Shown here: positions 17,716 through 25,833 of the stretch, one piece after another
How positions within the stretch are numbered: the stretch's first letter is position 1
Layout of the letters: every line of letters starts with the position of its first letter
Assembly: GCF_001625085.1 (NCBI RefSeq)
Contig: NZ_BDAW01000046.1
Location: forward strand, 1 to 64,000
Direction: 5' to 3'
Length of the DNA: 64,000 nucleotides
Origin: Nocardia acidivorans NBRC 108247
GTDB taxonomy: Bacteria > Actinomycetota > Actinomycetes > Mycobacteriales > Mycobacteriaceae
The notes under the pieces: model-generated
What the model saw: only the letters and a program-made list of their open reading frames with translations
Databases searched by the model: none
What the model was told of the DNA's origin: nothing
Program-made: the position numbers and the translations under genes

Positions 17716-18366
17716 TCACCGCCCCTGGCGCGTGAACGTCATATGGGTGACCTTGTCCGACGATTCGAGCCGGGTGCACTCATACCCCGCGAACGTGGCC
17801 GGATCGTCGTAGATCTTCTCGCCGCCGCCCAGCAGGATCGGGACCTGTGCCAGGTGCAGTTCGTCGACCAAACCCGCGCGCAGGAACTGCCGGACCGCGC
17901 TCGCGCCGCCGCCGAGGCGCACATCCTGTCCGCCCGCGGATTCGAAGGCGCGCTTCAGTACCGCTTCGGGGGTGTCGTCGACGAAGTGGAAGACGGTGCC
18001 GCCCTCCATCTCCAGGGAGGGGCGCGGGTGGTGGGTGAGGACGAAGGTGTCGTGGTGGTAGGGCGGGTTCGGACCCCACCAGCCGGTCCAGGAGTGGTCC
18101 GGCCATTCACCGCGGATGGGTCCGAACATATTGCGGCCCATGATGGTTGCGCCGATATTCACCTCACCCGCGGCCGCGTATTTCTCGTCGAGTCCGCCCG
18201 CTCCGGTCGGTGCTTCGCCGGACATCGCACGTCCGAAGTCGGTGTCGAAGACCCAGGTGTGCAGGTCCATTCCGCCGACGCCGAGGGGATGGTCGGGTCC
18301 CTGATTCGGCCCGGCGATGTAGCCGTCCAGGGAGATCGACAGGTTGTGGACTCGAAGTTTCGGCAT
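17716..18366 (-). CDS. dihydrofolate-reductase/RibD C-terminal family protein
   Basis: This 216-residue protein has the RibD_C/DHFR-like fold: N-terminal LRVHNLSISLDGYIAGP, the nucleotide loop ATIMGRNMFGP, VLTHHPRP, LGGGASAVRQFLRAGLVDELHL, and PILLGGGEKIYD. The start at ATG 18366 follows GAGG seven bases upstream; an ATG four codons earlier lacks a site. It is divergent from an HxlR regulator across a 102-base promoter region with shared operator-like repeats, so it is probably that regulator's target. An NADPH-dependent reductase of an unidentified substrate is likely. Confidence 0.85.
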   Translation of the reverse strand: MPKLRVHNLSISLDGYIAGPNQGPDHPLGVGGMDLHTWVFDTDFGRAMSGEAPTGAGGLDEKYAAAGEVNIGATIMGRNMFGPIRGEWPDHSWTGWWGPNPPYHHDTFVLTHHPRPSLEMEGGTVFHFVDDTPEAVLKRAFESAGGQDVRLGGGASAVRQFLRAGLVDELHLAQVPILLGGGEKIYDDPATFAGYECTRLESSDKVTHMTFTRQGR

Positions 18367-18379
18367 AACGCACCTCATT

Positions 18380-18440
18380 AACTGGTTGTGGTTTGCAATC
18401 AGTCACTATCATAGAAGCAACCAGTTGCGATCTGCAATCG
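18380..18440. promoter_or_regulatory. probable HxlR operator between divergent genes
   Basis: AACTGGTTG (18380-18388) and CAACCAGTT (18418-18426) form a 9-base inverted repeat, and TGCAATC occurs twice in direct orientation (18394-18400 and 18433-18439). Both lie between the divergent DHFR-family and HxlR genes. Paired symmetric sites are what dimeric winged-helix HxlR proteins usually bind, so autoregulation and control of the reductase are inferred. Confidence 0.55.
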
Positions 18441-18468
18441 GTTTGGTGGAAAAACGTGGGAGGCAGGC

Positions 18469-18966
18469 ATGGACGCTCGCTCGGGATGCCCGATCAATGC
18501 GACCATCGAGGTCATCGGCGACAGGTGGAGCCTGCTCGTGCTGCGCGACATCATGTTCGGCGATCGCAGGCACTTCCGGGAGCTGCTGAACAACTCCGAG
18601 GAGGGCATCGCCTCGAACATCCTGTCCGATCGGCTCAAGCGGCTCACCGCCGCCGGACTGCTCAGCCGCGATGATGTGCGCCCGGGGCAGAAGGCCGAAT
18701 ACCGGCTCACCGAACCCGCCATCCAACTCGTGCCGGTCATGGCGCACCTGGGCGCGTGGGGGCTGCGGCATCGCCCGACCACGCACACCCTGCGCGTGCG
18801 CGCCGAACTGCTCGAGGAGGGCGGTCCGGAACTCTGGGCGGATTTCATGGACGAACTCCGCGAATCGCACCTCGGCACACCGCTGCCCGAGCGCTCCGGA
18901 CCCCGCGCCACCGAACGCCTCGCCGCCGCGTACCAGGCCGCCCTGGAACAGAATTCGGGCCGGTAA
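18469..18966 (+). CDS. HxlR-family winged-helix regulator
   Basis: This 165-residue protein shows the HxlR signature: an N-terminal Cys in SGCPINATIEVIGDRWSLLVLRDI, then FRELLNNSEEGIASNILSDRLKRL as the recognition region, and a wing around GQKAEYRLTEPA. GGGAGG lies five bases before the ATG. The Cys near residue 7 is conserved in redox- or aldehyde-sensing HxlR members. It faces a DHFR-family reductase across a repeat-bearing promoter. The last 20 codons are duplicated at 17433-17495. Confidence 0.88.
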   Translation: MDARSGCPINATIEVIGDRWSLLVLRDIMFGDRRHFRELLNNSEEGIASNILSDRLKRLTAAGLLSRDDVRPGQKAEYRLTEPAIQLVPVMAHLGAWGLRHRPTTHTLRVRAELLEEGGPELWADFMDELRESHLGTPLPERSGPRATERLAAAYQAALEQNSGR

Positions 18967-18997
18967 TCGGTAACCGAGACCTTGCCGTTGCATCGGG
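18904..18997. repeat. 94-bp direct repeat, right copy
   Basis: This is the right-hand partner of 17433-17526 and spans the end of the HxlR gene, its stop codon and 31 following bases. A single base differs between the copies. The distance between copies is 1471 bases. Confidence 0.9.
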
Positions 18998-19135
18998 CTA
19001 CCCGCCGGTGAATCTCGGAACACGACCGTGACGAACTGGTAGGTGAATGTTCAGCCCTTTGTTAACCGGTTCGCGTTGCATCGATATCAGGGATAGCTGA
19101 ACGAAGGCTGTCGAGAGGGCAATTGGGGGCCCACC

Positions 19136-21172
19136 ATGTACAACGACGTGCATGCGGCCACGCAGGGATGCGACGACCACAAGTACACGATGCGGATCAG
19201 CCGGCTGGCCATAGACAAGCTCGGAATCCGCCTCTACGACCGGGTTTCGGCGGTACTCGCCGAACTCATCGCGAACTCCTATGATGCCGACGCCACCGAG
19301 GTGGAGGTCTCACTACCGTGGGGCGTCACCCTCGCCGGGACGGTGCGCTCGGCCGACGAGCCCGCATATCGAATCGTGGTGTCCGACAACGGACATGGCA
19401 TGACCACCGAGGAGATCAACGAGCACTATCTGATGGTCGGCTCCGATCGGCGCATTCGCACCGGGACCGATCTGTCCCGGGAGCGCGGTCGACCGGTCAT
19501 GGGGCGCAAGGGAATCGGCAAGCTCGCCGCCTTCGGCATCTGCCGCACCATCGAGGTCGTCACCGCGGGCAGTCATTCCGGTGACGAGCACGAATCAGGT
19601 TGGCCTGTATCGCATATCGTGATGGACCTGGGCGATATGCTCTCCGACACCGAACGCGACTACTACCCGCGGCCGGGTCCGCTGGACGGCACCTACGCCG
19701 CCGCACGCGGCACCACCATCATCCTGCGGGACTTCTTCCGCAAGCGGGTGAACAGCGGTACCGAACTCAGCCGCCAACTGGCCTCGCGCTTCGGCATCGA
19801 ACGCTCGGACTGGCAGGTGCGGGTGCGCAATTGCATCGGCGCGGAGAGCTTCACGCTCAGCGATCTGCCCATCGACGTCATGGAGGACACCCGCATCGAC
19901 GTGAGCCGGGTGCCGGTGCGCTTCGGGCACAAGTTCCTTCCGGTGAGCGGCTGGATCGCGTACTCGAAACAGCCGTACCGTGACGACGCCATGGCGGGCG
20001 TGCGCATCTACGCACGCGGCAAGATCGTCGCGCAGACAAGGGATTTCGGCATTCCAGCCGGTTTCACCGGTGAGTTCAAACTGCGTTCCTACCTGGTCGG
20101 GGCGGTGCACGTGGACTGGCTCGACGATGAGGAGGACCTGGTCCGCTCCGACCGCCAGGACATCATGTGGAACTCCCCGCGCGGTGAGGCGCTCGCCCAG
20201 TGGGGACAGGCGCTGATCAAGGAGATCGGCCGCGTCGGCGAGAAATCCATTCGCCGCCGGGTCTGGGAGGAGTTCGTGGACCGCTCTCGGCTCCGCGAAA
20301 CCCTGGAGGCGATCGCACCGGGGGATCGCCTGTTCCGCGATTCGGTGATCGACGCCGCGCGAATACTGGTGGCGCACAAGGACAGGGCCTCACTCGACGA
20401 TCCCGCGCATATCGAGAACATGGTCCGGCTGGCGCTCTCGCTCGGCCCGCAGCGCAGTCTGCTCGAAACCCTCAAGGAGATAGCCGAAGACGCCGAACCC
20501 GAGATGGATGTCGTTGTAGCACTGTTCGAACGGGCCCGGGTCGCGGAGATCTACTCACTCGGGCAGATCGCCAGTGAACGCGTCGCCGTGGTGGATCGGC
20601 TGCGCGCGCTCATCGACGACCGCCGCTCCCTCGAACGCCCGCTGCAGGAGCTCATCGAGAGCGCGCCCTGGCTGCTGGCCCCGGAGTGGACGCCGCTGGG
20701 CATGAACGAATCGCTCAAACGCGTGCGCGCCAGCTTCGAGCGTTGGTACACACACAAATTCGGCACCACCCTGCTCACCACCGCCATCGGCAGCCCCAAA
20801 CGCGAGCCCGACTTCGTCCTGCTGCACGATTCGGGCGAGCTGTGGATCGTGGAGATCAAGCGGATGGACTACCACCTCACCGACGAGGAGTACAACCGCG
20901 CGGTCAACTACCTCTACGAACTCGATCGCTTCCTCGATGAGAATCCGCGCATCGGCGCGCAATTCCCGCGCCGCAGACTGACTTTCATCGTCGACCATAT
21001 CGACCGCCTGGGTCCCGCCTCGCTCTCCTCGCTGATGAGCGATCAGCGGGTGGACCGCCGCACCTGGCGGGAGCTGCTGGACGCCACCTTGCGCGCTCAC
21101 CGCGATTTCCTCGACCGCGTCTACTCCATGCGCGGTAACGACGAGGAGGAGGGCACAGCCCGCGCGGGCTAG
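19136..21172 (+). CDS. MORC-like GHKL ATPase with C-terminal PD-(D/E)XK-like domain
   Basis: This 678-residue protein begins with a GHKL ATPase: N-box AELIANSYDADA (Glu43, Asn47, Asp50), SDNGHGMT (about 83-90) and GRKGIGKLAAFG (about 123-134). The middle (about 380-520) is helical and unrecognised. The C-terminus has an Asp in KREPDFVLL followed by LWIVEIKRMD (about 555-577), the D...ExK pattern of restriction-endonuclease folds. Prokaryotic MORC/Hsp90-like ATPases linked to nucleases are known from restriction-type systems, so a stand-alone DNA-targeting defence protein is inferred. The chosen ATG has GGGGG seven bases upstream; ATG 19190 is possible. Its last codons and stop lie inside a palindromic repeat unit. 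Confidence 0.75.
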   Translation: MYNDVHAATQGCDDHKYTMRISRLAIDKLGIRLYDRVSAVLAELIANSYDADATEVEVSLPWGVTLAGTVRSADEPAYRIVVSDNGHGMTTEEINEHYLMVGSDRRIRTGTDLSRERGRPVMGRKGIGKLAAFGICRTIEVVTAGSHSGDEHESGWPVSHIVMDLGDMLSDTERDYYPRPGPLDGTYAAARGTTIILRDFFRKRVNSGTELSRQLASRFGIERSDWQVRVRNCIGAESFTLSDLPIDVMEDTRIDVSRVPVRFGHKFLPVSGWIAYSKQPYRDDAMAGVRIYARGKIVAQTRDFGIPAGFTGEFKLRSYLVGAVHVDWLDDEEDLVRSDRQDIMWNSPRGEALAQWGQALIKEIGRVGEKSIRRRVWEEFVDRSRLRETLEAIAPGDRLFRDSVIDAARILVAHKDRASLDDPAHIENMVRLALSLGPQRSLLETLKEIAEDAEPEMDVVVALFERARVAEIYSLGQIASERVAVVDRLRALIDDRRSLERPLQELIESAPWLLAPEWTPLGMNESLKRVRASFERWYTHKFGTTLLTTAIGSPKREPDFVLLHDSGELWIVEIKRMDYHLTDEEYNRAVNYLYELDRFLDENPRIGAQFPRRRLTFIVDHIDRLGPASLSSLMSDQRVDRRTWRELLDATLRAHRDFLDRVYSMRGNDEEEGTARAG

Positions 21173-21268
21173 GAGGGCACAGCCCGCGCGGGCTAGGAGG
21201 GCACAGCCCGCGCGGGCTAGGGGTTGCACAGCCCGCGCGGGCTAGGGGTTGCACAGCCCGCGCGGGCT
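21157..21268. repeat. five tandem palindromic repeats, AGCCCGCGCGGGCT
   Basis: The perfect 14-base palindrome AGCCCGCGCGGGCT occurs at 21157, 21181, 21205, 21230 and 21255, a spacing of 24-25 bases. Spacers are of two kinds: AGGAGGGCAC in the first units and AGGGGTTGCAC in the later ones. The first unit contains the stop codon of the GHKL ATPase gene. Each unit could fold as a hairpin; the array may also terminate transcription. Confidence 0.92.
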
Positions 21269-21670
21269 AGGGGTTGCAGGGCCCGTCGAATCCCCTTGCC
21301 AGAGAGCCACCGAGAGCAGCATGCCCGCGAAGGCGATATGCCTGGTCCCGGGCTGCACGACGGGTCCGCGCCGAATGCTTCGGCCGTTCCCTGCGCTCGG
21401 TGGGGGTTGGCGGGCGCGATCGGCGAGTTCGGCGAGCATGCCGGTGGTGCCGAGCCCGCGCGGGCTAGGAGCCCACCGCCCGTGTGATCACCCCCAGCGC
21501 GATGCGGCACCCCCAACGGCGTGGGTGTCGCATCGCTTCCCGTACCAGACCGGACGACCCGGGCATCGATTCCGGGTGCGCGCACATCACATCCGCCCGC
21601 GTGCAACCATGGACCGCGGCGCGCGTGGGGACGCAGCCCAAAGGTCCAGGCGTTCGAGAAGGTTCGGTTG
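21269..21670. other. gene-poor stretch before the cold-shock gene
   Basis: No gene can be supported in these 402 bases. A sixth copy of the palindrome AGCCCGCGCGGGCT sits at 21453-21466. A minus-strand frame around 21290-21439 reads GTRHIAFAGMLLSVALW, which looks like a short hydrophobic remnant of a membrane-protein gene, but it has no clear start. The right part should contain the cold-shock promoter and leader. Confidence 0.5.
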
Positions 21671-21886
21671 ATGGTGCACGGCACTGTGAAATGGTTCGAC
21701 AGCGAGAAGGGCTTCGGCTTCATCAGCCCCGATGGCGGCGGTCCTGATGTGTTCGTGGAGTACACCGCCATCGAGGGTGAGGGTTTCCGTTCGCTGGCCG
21801 AGGGTCAGCGGGTGGAGTTCGAGGTGCGGCGCACCAAGCCGGGTCCCGAGGCCGTCATCGTGCGGGTCATCGCAGCTGGTTTCTGA
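21671..21886 (+). CDS. cold-shock protein, CspA family
   Basis: This 71-residue single-domain OB-fold protein binds single-stranded RNA/DNA. RNP1 is [11 protein letters not shown] and RNP2 is VFVEYTAI, where the usual VFVHYSAI His is replaced by Glu. The ATG at 21671 is chosen because the family begins directly before [14 protein letters not shown]; the longer upstream frame is unrelated to the family. AAGG lies nine bases before it. Its last 20 bases overlap the convergent nucleotidyltransferase gene. Confidence 0.92.
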   Translation: MVHGTVKWFDSEKGFGFISPDGGGPDVFVEYTAIEGEGFRSLAEGQRVEFEVRRTKPGPEAVIVRVIAAGF

Positions 21887-22640
21887 AGAACTCCGTCGCC
21901 AGGGCGCGGGCCCGCTCCGCGGATGCCGGTTCGTCGCCGGTGAATTCCACCGCGGCCCGCTCGAACTCGCCCGCGATGAACGCGGCGATCGGCGCGGGCA
22001 CCTCGCCGCTGCCCATTTCCCGGGTGCGCGACTTCAATTCGGTGAGCTCGGCGACCGATTCGACGAAGGCCGACGGCAGTTCGCATTCCGCGAGCAGGGT
22101 CGGTAAATGCATCGGCGCCACCGCTGTATCCGGATGGTCGTGCAACCAGCGCAATGCCATTGCCGGGCGCAGTGAATAGAACACCTTCTTCAGTGATCGG
22201 CTGGTGTCGAAAAGTCGCCACTGCCTGGCGCCCAGGTGCAGATAATGCCGGGCCACCCGATCGCGATCCGCCACCTGCTCGGCGAGTTCCCGCAATTCGG
22301 TGCGGAATCGGTCATCCGCGGTATAGATGATCGGTGACATCACCCATTCGATGAGCACCGCGTTCCCGCGGACCAGCAGCCGCAGCGCCTTCACCAGATC
22401 CCAGCCGCCGACATCGAGCAGCCCCACCAGCGGCGTCTCGATGACATCGCGCGGCGGCCACGGCGTCAGATAGTCGTCCAGCGGGCGCAGGTAGACGAAC
22501 CGGCAGTCGTAATCGGAGTCCGGTGACGGGAAACCCCAGGCCCGACTGCCGCTTTCGATGGCGAGAGGTACCGTGACGCCCTGCTCACGGCCGATTCTGG
22601 CCAGTTCGCCGTCGATGGTGGCGACCACCGCCGGGTCCAT
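21867..22640 (-). CDS. predicted nucleotidyltransferase, DNA polymerase beta superfamily
   Basis: The motif [22 protein letters not shown] is split here as GSRAWG followed by SDYDCR, the GSx...DxD signature of the polymerase-beta nucleotidyltransferase fold. The remaining residues, about 257 in all, match the long form of this family (helical C-terminus with [17 protein letters not shown]). Substrate is unknown; some relatives act as toxins or RNA modifiers, most are uncharacterised. ATG 22640 is chosen by family length; 22667 and 22730 are alternatives. It converges on and overlaps the cold-shock gene. Confidence 0.8.
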   Translation of the reverse strand: MDPAVVATIDGELARIGREQGVTVPLAIESGSRAWGFPSPDSDYDCRFVYLRPLDDYLTPWPPRDVIETPLVGLLDVGGWDLVKALRLLVRGNAVLIEWVMSPIIYTADDRFRTELRELAEQVADRDRVARHYLHLGARQWRLFDTSRSLKKVFYSLRPAMALRWLHDHPDTAVAPMHLPTLLAECELPSAFVESVAELTELKSRTREMGSGEVPAPIAAFIAGEFERAAVEFTGDEPASAERARALATEFFRNQLR

Positions 22641-22909
22641 CGAGGAGGGGATCGAGCGCAGTGTCATGGACGGTGACGCTAGCGTCCGAAGCCGTGCTGG
22701 TCCACGCGATTTCGCGCAGCCATTGCCCAAGGAAATAGGGGCGTGATTTGACCGTTATAGCTGAGAATTCGATGAGAATATGACTCGGGTCACACGGTTC
22801 GGAATGGGTGACGCCCATCACACAACGCTAATGCCCGGTAACGAGCCCGAAATGAGCGCCGATATGCTGGCTGTCGTTAGTTCGATCGAGATTCACCGAA
22901 AGGTATAAA

Positions 22910-23026
22910 ATGATCCCCGTTATCATCGACACCGGTTCCGCTGCTCTCAATGGCCTGCTCGACACCGGCTCCGCCGCGCTGCATGGCATCCTGAGCACCC
23001 TGTGGACCGGCTCCTTCGGCCGCTAA
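22910..23026 (+). CDS. 38-residue small protein with internal repeat
   Basis: A short gene is supported by GAAAGG six bases before ATG 22910, a clean TAA at 23024, and a strong intrinsic terminator 19 bases later. The protein contains an internal duplication: DTGSAALNGLL (residues 7-17) and DTGSAALHGIL (18-28), ending in LSTLWTGSFGR. It looks amphipathic or mildly hydrophobic, has no Cys, and matches no family I know. Possible roles include a membrane peptide, toxin, or secreted/signal peptide. It is a monocistronic unit between the nucleotidyltransferase and the flavohaemoprotein. Confidence 0.65.
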   Translation: MIPVIIDTGSAALNGLLDTGSAALHGILSTLWTGSFGR

Positions 23027-23045
23027 CTAGCGCCGCACAAGCCGA

Positions 23046-23086
23046 AAAGGCCGACCTCGGGTTTCGCAGCCCTGAGGTCGGCCTTT
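23046..23086 (+). terminator. intrinsic terminator after the small gene
   Basis: AAAGGCCGACCTC (23046-23058) pairs perfectly with GAGGTCGGCCTTT (23074-23086) around a 15-base loop, and T-rich bases follow. It ends the 38-codon gene and isolates the flavohaemoprotein promoter region downstream. Confidence 0.85.
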
Positions 23087-23268
23087 CGTCGTATTTATCG
23101 AACCGAGATAGTGTGCCATGCCCGCTCGGCGTCGAATGTGGCCCACGTCCCAGCGGGCTCCGATTGCTAATAATTAGCCTGTCAAACGACGTTTCGCTCG
23201 TTTAGACAGCCCCCATTTCATGCCCTAAGTTGGCCGATGCTCGGACGACCGTCCAAGGATTGTGGGGT

Positions 23269-24504
23269 ATGGATGCACCAGCAACTGTCAGGCGACGACG
23301 GCCCGCTACCCGTGCGGGCGCGGTGAACGTCGACGCGCTCAAGGCCAGCTGGCGGCTGGTCGAACGCGCCGGCGACGAGGCCATCCAGTACTTCTACGCG
23401 CATCTGTTCCTCGCCCATCCCGAGGTCCGGGATATGTTCCCGATCCGGATGACCACCCAGCGCGGCAGATTCTTCGCCGCCCTCGGCCGCATTGTCAGCA
23501 ATGTCGAAACCCTCGCCGCGGACCCGGAATTCGTCGCCCAGCTCGGGCGGGACCACCGTCGCTTCGGCGCGGTCGCCGCGCACTATCCCGCCGCGGGCGG
23601 TTCCCTGCTGGCCACCCTCGCGCACTTCCACGGCCCGCGCTGGACCAATGAACTGGCGCAGACCTGGACCGACGCCTATGAGGCCGTGGCCGGCATCATG
23701 ATCAACGCCGCCGAACGGGCCGAACAGGTCGACGGTCAGCCCGCCTGGTGGGAGGCGGAGATCATCGCCACCGAGAAGCGCAGTATCGATGTCACCGTGC
23801 ATACGGTGCGCCCGCTCCAGCCCTATCGGTACGAGGCGGGCCAGTCGCTGGCGGTCGAGATTCCGCAGCGTCCGCGACTGTGGCGCTACTACTCACCCGC
23901 CAACGCGCCGCGTGCCGATGGCACCTTCGATTTCCACGTCCAGGTGGTCGACGGCGGCGAGGTCAGTGCGGCCTTCGCCAGGTCGGTGCGGCCCGGCGAC
24001 CGGATTCGCCTCGGCGCTCCGGTCGGTACCGCCTTCGTTTTCCCGCCCGATGCCGTGGACAGTCTGCTGCTCATCGCGGGCGGTTCCGGACTGGCGCCGC
24101 TGCGCGCGGTGCTGGACCGGGTCGAACAGGATTCGCACAGCACCGGATTCGCGCCGCGCGTGCATCTGTTCCACGGCGTCCGCACCGCGTGGAACCTCTA
24201 CGACCACGAGGCGCTCACCGCGCGCACCGACAATCCGTGGTTCACCTATACCCCCGTGGTCTCCGAGGATCCGGGATTCGCGGGCGTGCAGGGCACGGTC
24301 GGCGCTGTCGCTGCGCGCGGCCGGGATCTGACCGGCGGCGCCACCGCCCTGGTCTGCGGTTCGCCCGCCATGGTCGCCGCCACCGTCTCCGCGCTCACCG
24401 GAGCCGGAATGCCGCGGCACGCAATCAGATTCGAGACCTTCGGCCAGGGGCCGGAGCCCGATAACGCCGCGCGTGATCTCGACAAGGTTGGCCAATGGAT
24501 GTGA
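23269..24504 (+). CDS. flavohaemoprotein-type globin with FAD/NAD reductase domain
   Basis: This 411-residue protein joins a globin (about 20-155; FYAHLF in helix B, proximal His in RDHRRFG, AHYPAAGGSLLATL) to a ferredoxin-reductase module: FAD motif RYYSPANAP (about 218-227), NAD site LLIAGGSGLAPL (about 272-284) and C-terminal ALVCGSPAMV. Such proteins oxidise nitric oxide to nitrate with NAD(P)H; that role is inferred. The ATG at 23269 has AAGGA about ten bases upstream; the frame is open from 23230. It overlaps the DivIVA-domain gene by 10 bases, so the two are co-transcribed. Confidence 0.88.
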   Translation: MDAPATVRRRRPATRAGAVNVDALKASWRLVERAGDEAIQYFYAHLFLAHPEVRDMFPIRMTTQRGRFFAALGRIVSNVETLAADPEFVAQLGRDHRRFGAVAAHYPAAGGSLLATLAHFHGPRWTNELAQTWTDAYEAVAGIMINAAERAEQVDGQPAWWEAEIIATEKRSIDVTVHTVRPLQPYRYEAGQSLAVEIPQRPRLWRYYSPANAPRADGTFDFHVQVVDGGEVSAAFARSVRPGDRIRLGAPVGTAFVFPPDAVDSLLLIAGGSGLAPLRAVLDRVEQDSHSTGFAPRVHLFHGVRTAWNLYDHEALTARTDNPWFTYTPVVSEDPGFAGVQGTVGAVAARGRDLTGGATALVCGSPAMVAATVSALTGAGMPRHAIRFETFGQGPEPDNAARDLDKVGQWM

Positions 24505-25196
24505 CACCCGAAGACATTCAATCCGTTCGATTCCGGGGCGCGCGACTGGGACGCCGGGGATACGACGCCGACGAGGTCGATCTCTTCCTCACCCAGATAC
24601 GCGGCGCCATGGCCAAATTGGCGCGCGAGAACCGGCAGTTGACGCTGACCAGCAACTCCGAGGAGTTGGCCCGGTTGCAGCGCGAGAACCGGCAGCTCGC
24701 CACGAAAAGCGATGCCCTGCAAATGCAGATGCAGACCATGGCGTCCGCCGGGGAACAGGCCGAACTGCAACGTCAACTCGCCAATGCCAATTGGGAGATC
24801 GCCCGATTGCAGGAGGAGATGGCCAAGGACGCGCTCGGTATCAGCGCGCAGGCGGTCGACATTCTCAATCGCGCACAGCTGTCGGCGGACTCCATTGTCG
24901 AGCAGGCTGAGGAGCACGCCCGCGACCTGATGCGGGTGGCGCGCGAGCAGCAGCGCGAAATGCTGTACCGGGCAAGGGAATCCGGGCTCGGTCGGGCGAA
25001 CGGGAAGGCCGATCCCGAATCCGCGGAGCAGTTGCGCGCGTACTCCGGGCTACTGCGCAACCAGCTCCAGGCGATGATCATGACCCTCTCGGTCGAGGTC
25101 GACAAGCTGGCGCTGCTGCCCGGCGGCGCCGACGCCATCGAGGAGATCACCGGTGGCGCGGCGCATTCGCATGATCTGCCGAACGCCGGACTCTAG
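24495..25196 (+). CDS. DivIVA-domain coiled-coil protein
   Basis: This 233-residue protein begins with a DivIVA-type membrane-binding motif, DVTPEDIQSVRF..LGRRGYDADEVDLFL, then long coiled coil (about 35-165) rich in Glu, Gln, Arg and Ala, and a shorter helical C-terminus. DivIVA/Wag31 proteins mark poles and septa in actinobacteria. It is not the main Wag31, which sits beside the ftsZ cluster, and it lacks the long spacer of that protein. It overlaps the flavohaemoprotein gene and precedes a single-domain globin by 62 bases, a setting that ties it to haem-based gas sensing or detoxification by inference. Confidence 0.85.
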   Translation: MDVTPEDIQSVRFRGARLGRRGYDADEVDLFLTQIRGAMAKLARENRQLTLTSNSEELARLQRENRQLATKSDALQMQMQTMASAGEQAELQRQLANANWEIARLQEEMAKDALGISAQAVDILNRAQLSADSIVEQAEEHARDLMRVAREQQREMLYRARESGLGRANGKADPESAEQLRAYSGLLRNQLQAMIMTLSVEVDKLALLPGGADAIEEITGGAAHSHDLPNAGL

Positions 25197-25258
25197 TCCG
25201 AGAACTGAACCACCGAAATCCGAATTACCTACGCACGAAAGGGAAGTGGGGGACACCC

Positions 25259-25666
25259 ATGAATATCGAAGCATTGCAGCAGAGCTGGGGCCGGGTCGGC
25301 GCGGTCGGGCCCGAGGCGGTCGAGTACTTCTACGCGCATCTCTTCCAGGCCCATCCCGAGGTCCGCGGCATGTTCGCCGATGATCTGAGCCCGCAGCGCG
25401 AGCGCTTCCTGGCCGGACTCGGCCGGATTGTCACCAATGTCCAAACCCTCGGCGACGACCCGTCTTTCGTCCAGCAACTGGGGCGGCAGCATGCCCGGCT
25501 CGGCGTGATCGCGGATCACTACCCGGTGGCCGGGGCCTCGCTGCTCGCCACCCTCGAGCATTTCCTGGGCGAGGAGTGGACGCCGGAGCTGGCCGCCACC
25601 TGGACCGCTGCCTACGGTGCGGTGGTCGAGCTCATGCTCTCGGCGGAGGAGGAGAACGCCGCGTAG
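25259..25666 (+). CDS. single-domain bacterial globin
   Basis: This 135-residue globin resembles the N-terminal domain of the flavohaemoprotein two genes upstream: EYFYAHLFQAHPEVRGMF, GRIVTNVQTL, RQHARLGVIADHYPVAGASLLATLEHFLG. The proximal His is in RQHARLG and a helix-B Tyr is in FYAHLF. It lacks a reductase domain and might use that of the neighbour or act as an oxygen/NO binder. GGGGGA lies five bases before the ATG. The similarity points to a gene duplication within the cluster. Confidence 0.88.
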   Translation: MNIEALQQSWGRVGAVGPEAVEYFYAHLFQAHPEVRGMFADDLSPQRERFLAGLGRIVTNVQTLGDDPSFVQQLGRQHARLGVIADHYPVAGASLLATLEHFLGEEWTPELAATWTAAYGAVVELMLSAEEENAA

Positions 25667-25757
25667 CGGCCCGCCGTTATCGGCGAATCCCGGTCATCGC
25701 GACCGTCATCCCGGCGCGCTTCTTGGTAGGAATTTATATCTGTTGGAACACAGCGGG

Positions 25758-25790
25758 TGTGGATCCCGGCCAAAACCATGCCGGGATGAC
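25758..25790. repeat. dispersed stem-loop repeat, copy 1
   Basis: ATCCCGGC and GCCGGGAT form an inverted repeat around CAAAACCAT. Near-identical copies lie at 28822-28854 and, degenerate, at 59090-59121. All are intergenic, at gene 3' ends. It lies in the 167-base gap between the globin and the convergent phosphodiesterase gene and may act as a terminator there. Confidence 0.8.
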
Positions 25791-25833
25791 CAGGAGGCGG
25801 CGGGGTGCCGGATCTGCCGGTTCGGTGGCGGGG

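Noticed and set aside
21157-21268. Palindromic repeats considered as CRISPR repeats
   Set aside because: Spacers are 10-11 bases and nearly identical to one another, which does not fit CRISPR.
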